In this document: piece by piece, positions 1 to 8,183 of the stretch
Layout: every line of letters begins with the position of its first letter
Position numbering within the stretch: the first letter of the stretch is position 1
DNA from: Deltaproteobacteria bacterium
GTDB taxonomy: Bacteria > Bdellovibrionota_B > Oligoflexia > Oligoflexales > Bog-1112
DNA: 54,945 nucleotides
Direction of reading: 5' to 3'
Assembly (NCBI GenBank): GCA_023250635.1
Contig: JAHFAI010000007.1
Coordinates: 1,506 to 56,450 of the forward strand
Position numbers and translations under genes: made by a program
The notes under the pieces: generated by a model
What the model was told of the DNA's origin: nothing
Databases searched by the model: none
The model's input: the letters and a program-made list of their open reading frames with translations, nothing else

Positions 1-180
1 AACGAGGTAGATCCGTTGGGGAGGGCTCGTCTCTGCTTCTAGGGCAGCGATTTTTGCGGTGAGTAGTTGCTTGGCCTCAGGATTCAAAAAGTTTCCATCA
101 TCACGAATGGCCTCTCCCCCCCACAAGGTGAAGGGAAAGAGAAGAGCAAGCATGATAAAACTTAACAATGAACGATTCAT
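1..180 (-). CDS. Exported TPM-domain-like protein, N-terminal fragment
   Basis: The gene runs off the left edge of the window, so only the first 60 codons are visible. They encode a clear signal peptide (MNRSLLSFIMLALLFPFTLW, then GGEA) followed by IRDDGNFLNPEAKQLLTAKI and an acidic stretch. This resembles the start of TPM (YgcG/Psb32-type) domains, in which an aspartate and a 'xLsxxxxxxLxxxI' helix precede a beta strand; here the strand would be RIYLV. A strong AGGAGG lies about 8 bases before the ATG at 180. The TPM call is inference from about 30 residues. The export signal and start are well supported. Confidence 0.55.
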   Translation of the reverse strand, partial: MNRSLLSFIMLALLFPFTLWGGEAIRDDGNFLNPEAKQLLTAKIAALEAETSPPQRIYLV

Positions 181-203
181 GGTTAATTCCTCCTTGTATT
201 GTT

Positions 204-2435
204 CTACTTTAGAGCTGATCGGAGACGGTCTCCCAAAAGAGTCTGACGCTTGGTGGAGACCTCGTTTTTTATGCCATAACACAAAGCTTGAAATTGACCG
301 ACAAATATTGCGAGTTTCTTCGCCCGCGTAAGCGCAGTATATAACAAATTGCGCTGCTGCATTATGTAATGACTGCGGGTCGTGGGCAGAATCACCACTG
401 GAAACTCACTCCCCTGAGACTTATGGATGGTGATGGCATAGGCTAAGGCTAACTCTCCTGCTTGTTCTTCGCTATAGGTAATAAGTCGTTCGCCAAAAAG
501 CACAAGTATTTTATTGCCCTTCACCTGTGCTTCCTGCACAAAGCCAATATCGCCATTAAAAACGGCCAAATCATAGTTATTGACGGTTTGAATCACTTTA
601 TCGCCAGAGCGTAAGGTGTAAAATTTGCCTTTCACCTCTTGGGGATTTCTGCCGGGAGGATTGAGCAACTCTTGCATCTCTCGATTGAGTACTTGGCTGC
701 CAAGTTCGCCTTTATTCATCGGCGAAAGCAACTGGATATCGTTGATAGCATCGTAACCAGCCTGGGGGAGGGTCTTGGTCAGGAGTTCGTAAATTATTTT
801 TTTGAGCTCTTCGGGGCTTTGAGCTTCGATAAAATGGCAGTCCCAGCTCTGGTCGGCTTCGGCAAACGAAGGGATGATTCCGCGATTGATCAAGTGGGCT
901 ACTTCGATAATATGCGAGGTTTTTTCCTGACGAAATATCGTTTCGAGTTTAATAAAGGGTACTGTTTGTGAAGTGATCAAATCATAAAGCACGTTTCCTG
1001 GACCAATGGCGGGAAGTTGGTCCACATCCCCAATAAGAATCAATTGGCTGCGTGAGGGAATGGCCTGCAGAAATGACTCAGCCATGCGGATATCTACCAT
1101 AGAAACTTCATCGAGAATAAAGACATCTGCGCATAGAGGATTTTCCCTGTCCCGACAGAATTTCTGTTCTCGTGGTGACCACTCCAGGAGACGGTGGATG
1201 GTCTTAGCGCCTAAGCTGCTCACTCCCGAAAGGCGCTGAGCTGCCCGCCCGGTAGGTGCGGCAAGGCTTATAGCTTTACCCATAGCCTGAAAGAGGCGAA
1301 TCATTAGTTTGGCGACCGTAGTCTTACCAACGCCCGGCCCACCGGTGAGGACAAAAACTTTGCTTTGCGCAGCTTGAAGAATACTCTCCTGTTGTTGAGG
1401 GCTCAAGGTTAAGGCGCTTTTCTCGCAAAAACGCAGCAACCAGTTCTCGATGCGGGCTTGAGGGTTTAGGTCAGCTCCCTTGCTGGCAAAAACACCGTGC
1501 TTAAGACGCTGAATTTCCTTGGCGACATTTTGTTCGGCAGCGTGCAGATCAAAGCGATAGATAAGTGGCGAGGTATGGGCGGGTGAGTCTTCGACCACCA
1601 AGCGCCGATCCTCTACCAGGGAAAGGATAATCTCTGCTAAAAGGCCTCGTTGGCTGCTTAAATCGATGCTCAGGGTCTTATGCAGCTGTTCCAGCAGTTG
1701 TTCTTCGTTGAGAAAGCAATGGCCCTTGTCTTCAGCAAGATCGAGTTGATAGAGCAGTCCTTCACGAATCCTGCGTGGATCATCGCCGAGTATGCCTACG
1801 GAGGCAGCGATCTTATCGGCGGTCAAAAAACCAACCCCGCGCAGATCGGCAATAAGCCGATAGGGATTTTCGCAGACTACCTCTACTACCTGGTTGGGAT
1901 AGCGTTTGAGCAGCTTTTGCGCCTGCTTGCCAATAATCCCATGACGGTGCAGAAACATGGTTGTTTCGACGATTTTTCGTTTTTCCTGCCATGCCTTGAG
2001 GATTTTTTCGGCGTTCTTACGTCCTACCCGGGGAACCAGTTTGATGCGCTCGGGATCGTTATCGAGAATATGAAAGGTTTCATTGCCAAACTGTTTAACG
2101 ATTTTTTCAGCGGTTTTTGCGCCTATGCCTTTAAAGAATTCCGAGGAGAGATAGTTAACCATGCCCTCGTGGCTTTGGGGGTGGGCGGCAACTATGCGCC
2201 CAGCCTTAAATTGCCGACCAAACTGGGAGTGCTGCTGCCACAGACCGTAAACATAAAAAAAATCACCGGCGTAGAGGATAGGCCAAAAACCAAGTACCAG
2301 GGAATCTTCCCGTTTTTCGGGAAGAAAACAGCGCACGATACTCCAGCCGTTGTCTTCATTGCGGAAGATTATCTGTTTAACTTCTATGTAGAGCCTCTCA
2401 TTGCTCAGGTCCTCATTGCTCAAGTCTTGCCGCAT
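204..2435 (-). CDS. recD2: RecD2-family ATP-dependent DNA helicase
   Basis: A 743-residue superfamily 1B 5'-3' DNA helicase of the RecD2 type, the long RecD-like form found without RecBC. In order: an N-terminal OB-like domain (to about residue 75), tandem helix-hairpin-helix segments (about 90-210), then the motor. Visible motifs are Walker A GGPGVGKTT (Lys about 371), Walker B VFILDEVSMVD, motif III GDVDQLPAIGPG, the IHKSQGSEFPVVILP motif and the C-terminal LLYTALTRAKK motif. The ATG at 2435 has AAAGG about 7 bases upstream. Its first dozen residues (SNEDLSNE) are encoded by a short direct repeat that continues into the upstream repeat region, so the extreme N-terminus may be repeat-derived. 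No recB or recC is seen nearby. Confidence 0.93.
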   Translation of the reverse strand: MRQDLSNEDLSNERLYIEVKQIIFRNEDNGWSIVRCFLPEKREDSLVLGFWPILYAGDFFYVYGLWQQHSQFGRQFKAGRIVAAHPQSHEGMVNYLSSEFFKGIGAKTAEKIVKQFGNETFHILDNDPERIKLVPRVGRKNAEKILKAWQEKRKIVETTMFLHRHGIIGKQAQKLLKRYPNQVVEVVCENPYRLIADLRGVGFLTADKIAASVGILGDDPRRIREGLLYQLDLAEDKGHCFLNEEQLLEQLHKTLSIDLSSQRGLLAEIILSLVEDRRLVVEDSPAHTSPLIYRFDLHAAEQNVAKEIQRLKHGVFASKGADLNPQARIENWLLRFCEKSALTLSPQQQESILQAAQSKVFVLTGGPGVGKTTVAKLMIRLFQAMGKAISLAAPTGRAAQRLSGVSSLGAKTIHRLLEWSPREQKFCRDRENPLCADVFILDEVSMVDIRMAESFLQAIPSRSQLILIGDVDQLPAIGPGNVLYDLITSQTVPFIKLETIFRQEKTSHIIEVAHLINRGIIPSFAEADQSWDCHFIEAQSPEELKKIIYELLTKTLPQAGYDAINDIQLLSPMNKGELGSQVLNREMQELLNPPGRNPQEVKGKFYTLRSGDKVIQTVNNYDLAVFNGDIGFVQEAQVKGNKILVLFGERLITYSEEQAGELALAYAITIHKSQGSEFPVVILPTTRSHYIMQQRNLLYTALTRAKKLAIFVGQFQALCYGIKNEVSTKRQTLLGDRLRSALK

Positions 2436-2454
2436 CTTTGCGCCTTTCTTCGTC

Positions 2455-2530
2455 GCTGCGCGTGCTCACGGCCAGACGGCCGCTCCGCTGCTCGCTTCTC
2501 GAAAGCCACAAAACTGCGCCAAGCCTTGAG
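2455..2530 (-). repeat. Dispersed repeat, copy 1 (partner at 20896-20973)
   Basis: Read on the minus strand, this stretch closely matches plus-strand 20896-20973. The shared core is GGCTTGGYGCAGTTTTG, then GCGAGCAGCGGAGCGG, then CCGTCTGGCCGTGAGCACG. The GGCCGTCTGGCC part is a short palindrome. The copy lies immediately upstream of recD2. The first portion is also found inverted at 52061-52102. No open reading frame is conserved between copies, so I read it as a non-coding dispersed repeat. Confidence 0.8.
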
Positions 2531-2590
2531 CAATGAGAGTAGTTTGAGCAGTGAGAGTAGTTTGAGCAGCGAGAGTAGTTGAGCAGTGAG
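2528..2590 (+). repeat. 18-bp tandem repeat, about 3.5 units
   Basis: The unit is GAGCARYGAGAGTAGTTT. Copies lie at 2528-2545, 2546-2563 and 2564-2580 (one base shorter), with a partial copy to 2590. A related motif (TCATTGCTCARGTC) is repeated inside the recD2 start region at about 2399-2427. The array joins directly onto the dispersed repeat at 2455-2530. It is probably a slippage-generated array with no coding role. The remaining bases to 2777 are an AT-rich leader for the next gene. Confidence 0.8.
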
Positions 2591-2777
2591 GCCGAGGATC
2601 TCGCCGGCACAACCATCCGTACATTATCAAGGTAATAGCATAAGTTAAATAACGCTGTAAGTTTTTTGTTTTTACTCTATACTTGAGCTAAGATAGGTTG
2701 AAGAAAGGCTTTTTTAAGGATCTTTAAGTAAAGTTTAAAAAAGCCGATACCTTAATATCTTCGGAGGGAGACTACTA

Positions 2778-3191
2778 ATGAGAAGTCAATTTTCCTTCAA
2801 ACACATGAAATCCTCATCTGCCTTAAGCGAATATGCTGCCGACAAAATTCTTGGCTGCATCGAAAAGCTTGCTACTAAGCCGATTGATACCCACATTACC
2901 TTTCACATTGAAGGTGTAGATCACACCGCTCATTGCAGCATCAAGGGTGGGGATGGCTTCAATTTTGAAGTAGAAGCACGCTCGAGCGATATGTATTCTT
3001 CGATTGATCTACTCGGTGATAAGCTCTTTGCACTCCTGGTAAAGCAAAAAGAAAAACTTAAAAATCACAAAGCCTCCCCTGCCCTCAAACACTTAGCTGT
3101 CTTGCCCACTCCCACCCCTGAGGATTGTGATACGGTGCCCGTGGATGCTAAGGATTTGTTGAAATACGAAAAAGCAAGAAAGCGCTTGTAA
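2778..3191 (+). CDS. hpf: Ribosome hibernation promoting factor (Hpf/RaiA family)
   Basis: A 137-residue protein of the S30AE/Hpf family, which binds the decoding centre of idle 30S subunits during slow growth or stress. The family pattern is visible: an N-terminal strand, helix ALSEYAADKILGCIEKL, strand THITFHIEGVDHTAHCSI, strand FNFEVEARSSDMYSSIDLLGDKL and a basic C-terminal helix VKQKEKLKNHK. A tail of about 40 residues follows the domain but shows no obvious long-form dimerisation domain. GGAGGG precedes the ATG by 8-9 bases. It is transcribed divergently from recD2. A TATACT at 2678-2683 could be a -10 box, but its -35 partner is poor. Confidence 0.85.
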   Translation: MRSQFSFKHMKSSSALSEYAADKILGCIEKLATKPIDTHITFHIEGVDHTAHCSIKGGDGFNFEVEARSSDMYSSIDLLGDKLFALLVKQKEKLKNHKASPALKHLAVLPTPTPEDCDTVPVDAKDLLKYEKARKRL

Positions 3192-3212
3192 GCTGCACAG
3201 AGATCGCAGAGA

Positions 3213-4286
3213 TTAAGTTCTGGCGCGTACCACGACGTAGTCTCCGGGGATTTTTCCCGGATTTTTTCCCTGAAAGGGGCCTGCCGCAGGAGGCAAGAGA
3301 GCTGTCCAGCCCTGAGGGACATTCGTTTTTTTGCCGTAACCAGAATTCAATCTTAGCTCTCCCTTGAGTACAAGAACACAGCCCCAATTTTTGCCGAGAT
3401 CTAGGCTGAATTTTGCCCCCGCTTCCACCTGCCAGCGTTGGACCTGGCTATAGCTGTTCGGCGGATATTCCCGCAGTTCTACGCCGCGAGTTGGTCGCCT
3501 ATAAGCAGGAAAACGTCGCAGCGTCTGTAAGTAGGCCTCGCCCACCTGCAGCTGGGGATCTACTAAGGGCAGGCCAGCTGTAAGGTGCAATTCACGAAGC
3601 TCCCCTGCAGCACTTGCCTTGCCGTTAGTATCGTAGCGTCGCTGCCAGTCCCAGAGGCGATAGGTTTTTCCCGATTGTCCCGAGCGGATTCGTTGGGTCT
3701 CCACCATGGTTACTCCCTTGCCAATAGCATGAAGCGTGCCCGGAGCGATTTCAAAATAGTCATGGGCCTCTACAGGCACAAACTGGAGGAGAGCCTGTAA
3801 AGCCTGAGGATCAACAGCTTCTAGGTGTCGGCGGAGCTCTTGGCGAGGCAGGGCTTGCTTAAAACCCAAGTAAATTCCCGCGTTTTTGTCAGCTGCAAGA
3901 ATCAACCAGGCTTCTGGTTTGCCACATTCGTGGGGAAGAAGATGAGGATCATCGTCATGGGGATGAACCTGTAAGGATAAGGGCTCGGCGGTATCGAGGA
4001 GTTTGACCAGGAGCTCGATTGGGGGGAGGGGCTCCTCAGGAAAACTCGCAAGTAACTCTGGCAGGCTTTGGCCGCTACTTGCAAGCCGCGAAGGAAAAAG
4101 CGGATCAGCAGATAATTCCCAGGATTCGCCAATAGGCAGAATCTTGCGAGGTGCTACTACCTGGCGCTTAATTCCCTGGCTGAGTTTGACTCCCGCCCAA
4201 GGGGTGCGGCTGAGAGGAGTAAAATTGTCTGGTCTGAGTAATAGGGCGCTTTGGAGCAGGGAGCGTTGGTCTATCCCGGAGGCCAC
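3213..4286 (-). CDS. manA: Mannose-6-phosphate isomerase, class I
   Basis: A 357-residue type I phosphomannose isomerase, a zinc enzyme that interconverts fructose-6-P and mannose-6-P. Visible: a WELS motif near residue 56, the zinc-ligand region LSLQVHPHDDDPHLLP, GKPEAWLIL, and APGTLHAIGKGVTMVE with another metal-ligand His. The C-terminal half is the second cupin-like domain. Translation probably starts at the GTG at 4286, which overlaps the end of the HIT gene by 16 bases, so the two are translationally linked. It would feed GDP-mannose synthesis together with the ManC homologue at 38759-39841. Its coexpression with gmhA fits a role in surface sugars. Confidence 0.88.
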   Translation of the reverse strand: MASGIDQRSLLQSALLLRPDNFTPLSRTPWAGVKLSQGIKRQVVAPRKILPIGESWELSADPLFPSRLASSGQSLPELLASFPEEPLPPIELLVKLLDTAEPLSLQVHPHDDDPHLLPHECGKPEAWLILAADKNAGIYLGFKQALPRQELRRHLEAVDPQALQALLQFVPVEAHDYFEIAPGTLHAIGKGVTMVETQRIRSGQSGKTYRLWDWQRRYDTNGKASAAGELRELHLTAGLPLVDPQLQVGEAYLQTLRRFPAYRRPTRGVELREYPPNSYSQVQRWQVEAGAKFSLDLGKNWGCVLVLKGELRLNSGYGKKTNVPQGWTALLPPAAGPFQGKNPGKIPGDYVVVRART

Positions 4287-4615
4287 TGCATTTCCCTTCC
4301 CCCAAGAATATGGGCATGAAGATAGGCAACGGTTTGTCCGCCATGATTCCCTTGATTAAGTACCACCCGATAGCCGGTGGTGCTTAATCCCAATTTTTGG
4401 GCAATGGCTGCGACTTTTTGAAAAAAACGTCCCACCGTTGCCGCATCTTCCTTGGCAAAGGCTTCTAGATGCTCGACTTTTTGACGGGGAATAACCAGCA
4501 CATGAATAGGAGCTTGGGGACTAATATCACGAAAGGCAAGCACCGCCTCGTCTTCGTAGACGATCTCGGCAGGCAGCTGCTGGCGAATAATTTTGTCAAA
4601 AATAGTCTCGCTCAC
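4271..4615 (-). CDS. HIT-family (histidine triad) nucleotide-binding protein
   Basis: A 114-residue Hint-like protein that would hydrolyse purine nucleoside phosphoramidates or related adducts. The family signature is clear: FDKIIRQQLPAEIVYED, FRDISPQAPIHVLVIPR, LNQGNHGGQTVAYLHAHILG. The triad H-x-H-x-H is Y-L-H-A-H here, so the first histidine is replaced by tyrosine. The nucleophilic His in HAHIL is retained. The start is a GTG two bases after the gmhA stop, with GGGAGA upstream. It overlaps the downstream manA by 16 bases. Confidence 0.88.
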   Translation of the reverse strand: MSETIFDKIIRQQLPAEIVYEDEAVLAFRDISPQAPIHVLVIPRQKVEHLEAFAKEDAATVGRFFQKVAAIAQKLGLSTTGYRVVLNQGNHGGQTVAYLHAHILGGREMQWPPG

Positions 4616-4617
4616 TG

Positions 4618-5208
4618 TTAGGTCTCCCGAGACAAATGCAGATGGAATTCTACTAATTCAATTAAAATATGAATGCATTTAATATGCAATTCCTGGACGC
4701 GATCGGCATAGGGGGTGAATCCCGGGGTCGCAATCACATAGTGCGCGTAGGTATTCAATTCGCAGACTTCTCGACCGCTCAGGCTGATTATCTCCATCCC
4801 CAGCTGTTTGGCCATCTGGGCGGCAAGAATGACGTTTTTACTACTGCCGCTGGTGCTGATAGCAAGGAGTATATCCCCGGCCCGTCCATGGGCGGAGAGG
4901 TATCGTGAAAACACCTCGTGATAGCCATAATCATTTGCCGTGCAACTTATATGGGAGGGATCGGCAATCGCAATTGCCGGTAGTGCTCGTCTATCGAGGC
5001 GAAAACGCCCGGTTAATTCCTCAGCAAAATGCATGGCGTCACCCATGGAGCCGCCGTTACCACAGCTAAAGACCCGCCCGCCGTTTGTAAAGCAGCGAGC
5101 TAGAGCCTGGCCGGCTGCTTCTATTTGCGCGATAGTTGCCGCTGAAGCAAGCAGCTTGGTCAAGGCATACTGACTGGCTTCGAGGGCTTGAAGCACCAAT
5201 GCACTCAT
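4618..5208 (-). CDS. gmhA: Phosphoheptose isomerase (sedoheptulose-7-P isomerase)
   Basis: A 196-residue SIS-fold isomerase that converts sedoheptulose-7-phosphate to D-glycero-D-manno-heptose-7-phosphate, the first step to ADP-heptose for the LPS inner core. Several stretches match well-known GmhA proteins: SCGNGGSMGDAMHFAEELTG (with the zinc-ligand His), PAIAIADPSHISCTANDYGY, ILLAISTSGSSKNVI and YADRVQELHIKCIHILIELV. I chose the ATG at 5208 (MSALVLQALE) because AAAGGA lies about 9 bases upstream and family members begin there. Its start is 5 bases from the stop of the preceding small gene. Confidence 0.92.
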   Translation of the reverse strand: MSALVLQALEASQYALTKLLASAATIAQIEAAGQALARCFTNGGRVFSCGNGGSMGDAMHFAEELTGRFRLDRRALPAIAIADPSHISCTANDYGYHEVFSRYLSAHGRAGDILLAISTSGSSKNVILAAQMAKQLGMEIISLSGREVCELNTYAHYVIATPGFTPYADRVQELHIKCIHILIELVEFHLHLSRET

Positions 5209-5213
5209 AAATA

Positions 5214-5459
5214 TTATCCTTTGCTGAGAGAGGCGAAATTGCAACTGGTGGCTTGCAAGGGGCTCAGATTGGTCGTGGCAATGAGGTTCTCTTCACGCAG
5301 CATCCGCACGGGGGGATGGTTTTTGCGCTTAAACAGCGAGGCGCGGCAATGAAGACAGCGCACGTCTACCTCCTCTTGGGTTTTAGCCGCATCGTCGTAG
5401 CTCAGATGAAAGCGACGTTTACAGATAAGATTATCCACAAGAATTTTTTGATAGGCCAT
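5214..5459 (-). CDS. Small CxxC protein of unknown function, first in the gmhA operon
   Basis: An 81-residue soluble basic protein beginning MAYQKILVDNLICKRRFHLS. It contains a CLHC pair after a charged stretch, plus an isolated earlier Cys (LICKR). Together these could form a single zinc knuckle. The C-terminal 25 residues are low-complexity and Ser/Asn-rich. I do not recognise a family. It is probably real because it ends 5 bases before gmhA and is read in the same direction. A longer start at 5546 exists but would add an unlikely leader. No promoter could be assigned in 5460-5641 with confidence. Confidence 0.5.
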   Translation of the reverse strand: MAYQKILVDNLICKRRFHLSYDDAAKTQEEVDVRCLHCRASLFKRKNHPPVRMLREENLIATTNLSPLQATSCNFASLSKG

Positions 5460-5659
5460 AGCAGTAAAACCCCTAAGCATATTGCTACAAGCGCTGAGCA
5501 TATAAGAAAATGGTGTAAAGGCCAAGGTAAAAACATTTAAGGTCATTTTGTTTCTCCCCTCAGTTTATACGGCAAATATTTAATTAATTCTCACTCAGCC
5601 AAGGTTATCAATAAATATAGCGGTGTTAGATAACCAAACTTTTGACAAAGGTTGGGGGG

Positions 5660-8167
5660 TTGATTTTGAACGAAATAGGTTTATTAAAACAGGTTAAGCA
5701 GGCAGGCTATACATTACTGACGCTCACCTCTTTGGCAACGGTTTTTCCTTGGACAAATGCGTATGCATCCTCGGATGATTTAGTTGATTTAGGCGATGAT
5801 GCCAGTGCTGTGGATGGGGTTGATGAGATTCTCCGCGAACGGCATTCGCTGCTCGAGTTGGTCAATAATCACTTTGCTTTTATCAGAGAGCATCCCAGTA
5901 TGTTCATGACTTCAGCGCAAAGCATCTATGCGATGATTTTGGCTGAAGGCAAAGAAGAGATGAATATTTCTGGCTTCGGCAAGGTCTCGGTTTATAATTT
6001 TTTCAGCAAGCCCAATCGAGTGACCGCAGGGCGGAGAATTTTTGGTCACTACGAGGGGATTAAAGCCGTTGTTGACAGTATTGAATCACAAGCTAAGTTG
6101 GAAAAATCAGGGGTTAAAGTGCCTTTGCTGGTGGGCACCCATGGTACTGGAAAAACAGAATTTCGCGAAACCATTGCTAATGGTTTGAGATATCATACGA
6201 TCAATACTCCCCAGTTCTATGTGTACGAAATATCGTGGAATGTTGAATCCTGCAAAAAAATAGCAACTTTATATAATTATTTAAAGACGCGACAAAGCAA
6301 CGATTTTCGTAGTCCGATGCATTCTTCGCCCCTGGCTTTGCTGCCAGAGCGCTATCAGCAAGAAATAGCAAAAATAGCAAAACCGCTGATGCAGAAAATG
6401 ATCAATATTTCCGAGTTTGTTGCCGCTGAACTTGACCCGATTAGCAGGGAAATTCGCGATAGTATTCTCACTCATTTTGCTAATTTTCATGAAGATACCT
6501 TTGTGGTCGAGACCCTTGCCGCTCTTAATATCACCCCCAAAAAACGCTATGGTGATTTGGAGAAAATTAGAATTTTGAGCAAGTTCGCCGACATGCGCCG
6601 AATTATCCTTGGCGAACGTGGCACGGTGCCGAAGATCGATGCCCAAGGCGATGAGATCGACTATGCAGGGATTTTTCTAGCCGAAAATCCCGTCTACCGT
6701 ATGCTCGAAGGACCTTCGAGTCCCTGGGCGTGGAACCTTGGCGCTATTCCCACCGCCAACCGTACCCTGCTCTTTTTTGATGAATTGATGCGGAATGGCC
6801 CAGAAATGCGCGATATTCTTTTGACCACCTTTGAATCGCGAACGGTAAGTCGAGGAGGGTCTCCGACCTATCCTTTGGATGCCGTCATTATCGGGGCCAC
6901 CAACACCGCAAGTGTAGAATATATCAAGGGTGATCCGCGCTCGGCCGCGCACATCGATCGGATGAAGATCATTCCCTTCGATTTAAATATCAATCCCCTA
7001 GAAATTGCCCAAGTCTCGCTGTACATGAACGGCAAGCAGATGAAGATGAAAAAACTCGATAGTTCGGCTCCACGAAGTACCGATGATTCCGCGGCGGAGA
7101 CTTTTGAATACGAACCAATGGATATCGATCAGTTATTCTGTCGTCTTCGTTCCTCGGATAAAATGGCGACACCCGATGGTCGCTATGCTTTGATCAGTGG
7201 TGAGAATGAGGAAGAAGGAGTGCTGATTGCTCCTCATGCCTTGATGATGATGGCTGATTTTATTGCCACCACCAGGATTTCCACTGATGTTAAGGCGGCC
7301 ATTGCTCAGAGTGGTGGTGAGCAAATTATCAATGATCCTTTGTTTCGTGATCCGATCGCTCGGATCAAGGCCCTGAAGGGTGAGCAGAACTATCAAGCTT
7401 CAGATCTTAAGGCTCTCTACGATCTGAGCATGAAATTGCGTGAAGGTTCCTTCGGGCTTTCAGCTCGCGACGCAGGTATCTGGTTCCAGCAAGCGATCGT
7501 CGATGCACGAAAAACCGGTAATGACAGAACGCTTACCCCCCTGTTGTTGCGTCGTACCTATGAATATCTCATCAATACCGGTGGTATTCAGTGTCCTGAT
7601 TTAGCGACGCAGAAGCGCTGGAAGCTTTTGATGGATGAGGTTGCCAAAGGAATTTTGCTCCCCAATCTCCGCCAGGACATCTATTCGTCCTTCCATAGTG
7701 ATGGTAAGGCTGAAGATATTTACAACGAAATTATTGGCGAAATTCTTGCACTCAATGGCGATACTAATGCTAAAGAGTACGATAAGGACGGGCATGTGCA
7801 GCCAATTAACGTCAAACGTTTGCAGAAAGTGAGAGAGATCTATCGCAAGAAGGTCGGGACGGAGCTTTCTTTCCCCCATATTGCGAGTTTCTATATGATG
7901 CAATTGCTTAACAAAACCAAAAGCGATCATCGTATGATTCAAGATCAAGGCTTGTTGGGCTCGATCCATGAGTATATTACCCAGAGTTTGGATGCGGTGA
8001 TCAGTATCAGCAATCTCCTTGATTTCGGCGAAAAAAATATCGGCAATAAAGATGTAGAAAAGAAATTTCGTTCTTTTGAAGAAGTTCTCAAGCAGCGCAA
8101 AGGTTACAACCGGCGAGCAATCCTTGATGCCCTACGTTCGATCAAGGAGCTAGACGAAAAACAATAG
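5660..8167 (+). CDS. PrkA-family AAA+ protein with N-terminal export signal
   Basis: About 835 residues. The N-terminus has lysines followed by a hydrophobic run (AGYTLLTLTSLATVFPW) and TNAYA, a plausible Sec signal with cleavage after AYA. Then a PrkA-like AAA+ module: Walker A GTHGTGKT (about 159-166), Walker B LLFFDE (Asp about 374), sensor-1 IIGATNT (about 411) and a DRM second region of homology. Between Walker A and B the SPLALLPERY segment and the ANRTLLFFDE context match the PrkA layout. The C-terminal part (SARDAGIWFQQAIVDA, LLRRTYEYL, IYSSFHSDGKAEDIYNEII) follows the PrkA C-terminal domain. Enterobacterial PrkA is a cytoplasmic serine kinase/protease of about 640 residues, so export is unusual. 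No ATG is available; I chose TTG 5660 because AAAGG lies 8 bases upstream. TTG 5642 and 5666 are alternatives. First gene of the operon. Confidence 0.8.
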   Translation: MILNEIGLLKQVKQAGYTLLTLTSLATVFPWTNAYASSDDLVDLGDDASAVDGVDEILRERHSLLELVNNHFAFIREHPSMFMTSAQSIYAMILAEGKEEMNISGFGKVSVYNFFSKPNRVTAGRRIFGHYEGIKAVVDSIESQAKLEKSGVKVPLLVGTHGTGKTEFRETIANGLRYHTINTPQFYVYEISWNVESCKKIATLYNYLKTRQSNDFRSPMHSSPLALLPERYQQEIAKIAKPLMQKMINISEFVAAELDPISREIRDSILTHFANFHEDTFVVETLAALNITPKKRYGDLEKIRILSKFADMRRIILGERGTVPKIDAQGDEIDYAGIFLAENPVYRMLEGPSSPWAWNLGAIPTANRTLLFFDELMRNGPEMRDILLTTFESRTVSRGGSPTYPLDAVIIGATNTASVEYIKGDPRSAAHIDRMKIIPFDLNINPLEIAQVSLYMNGKQMKMKKLDSSAPRSTDDSAAETFEYEPMDIDQLFCRLRSSDKMATPDGRYALISGENEEEGVLIAPHALMMMADFIATTRISTDVKAAIAQSGGEQIINDPLFRDPIARIKALKGEQNYQASDLKALYDLSMKLREGSFGLSARDAGIWFQQAIVDARKTGNDRTLTPLLLRRTYEYLINTGGIQCPDLATQKRWKLLMDEVAKGILLPNLRQDIYSSFHSDGKAEDIYNEIIGEILALNGDTNAKEYDKDGHVQPINVKRLQKVREIYRKKVGTELSFPHIASFYMMQLLNKTKSDHRMIQDQGLLGSIHEYITQSLDAVISISNLLDFGEKNIGNKDVEKKFRSFEEVLKQRKGYNRRAILDALRSIKELDEKQ

Positions 8168-8183
8168 GTGGTCATTTTCTGGC

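Noticed and set aside
1680-2582. A 300-codon plus-strand frame opposite recD2
   Set aside because: It mirrors the RecD2 coding strand, shows no domain, and ends in the tandem repeat. RecD2 has complete helicase motifs on the other strand.
2678-2683. TATACT as the hpf promoter -10 box
   Set aside because: The best -35 partner at the right distance matches only three of six consensus bases, so it is mentioned but not listed as a promoter.
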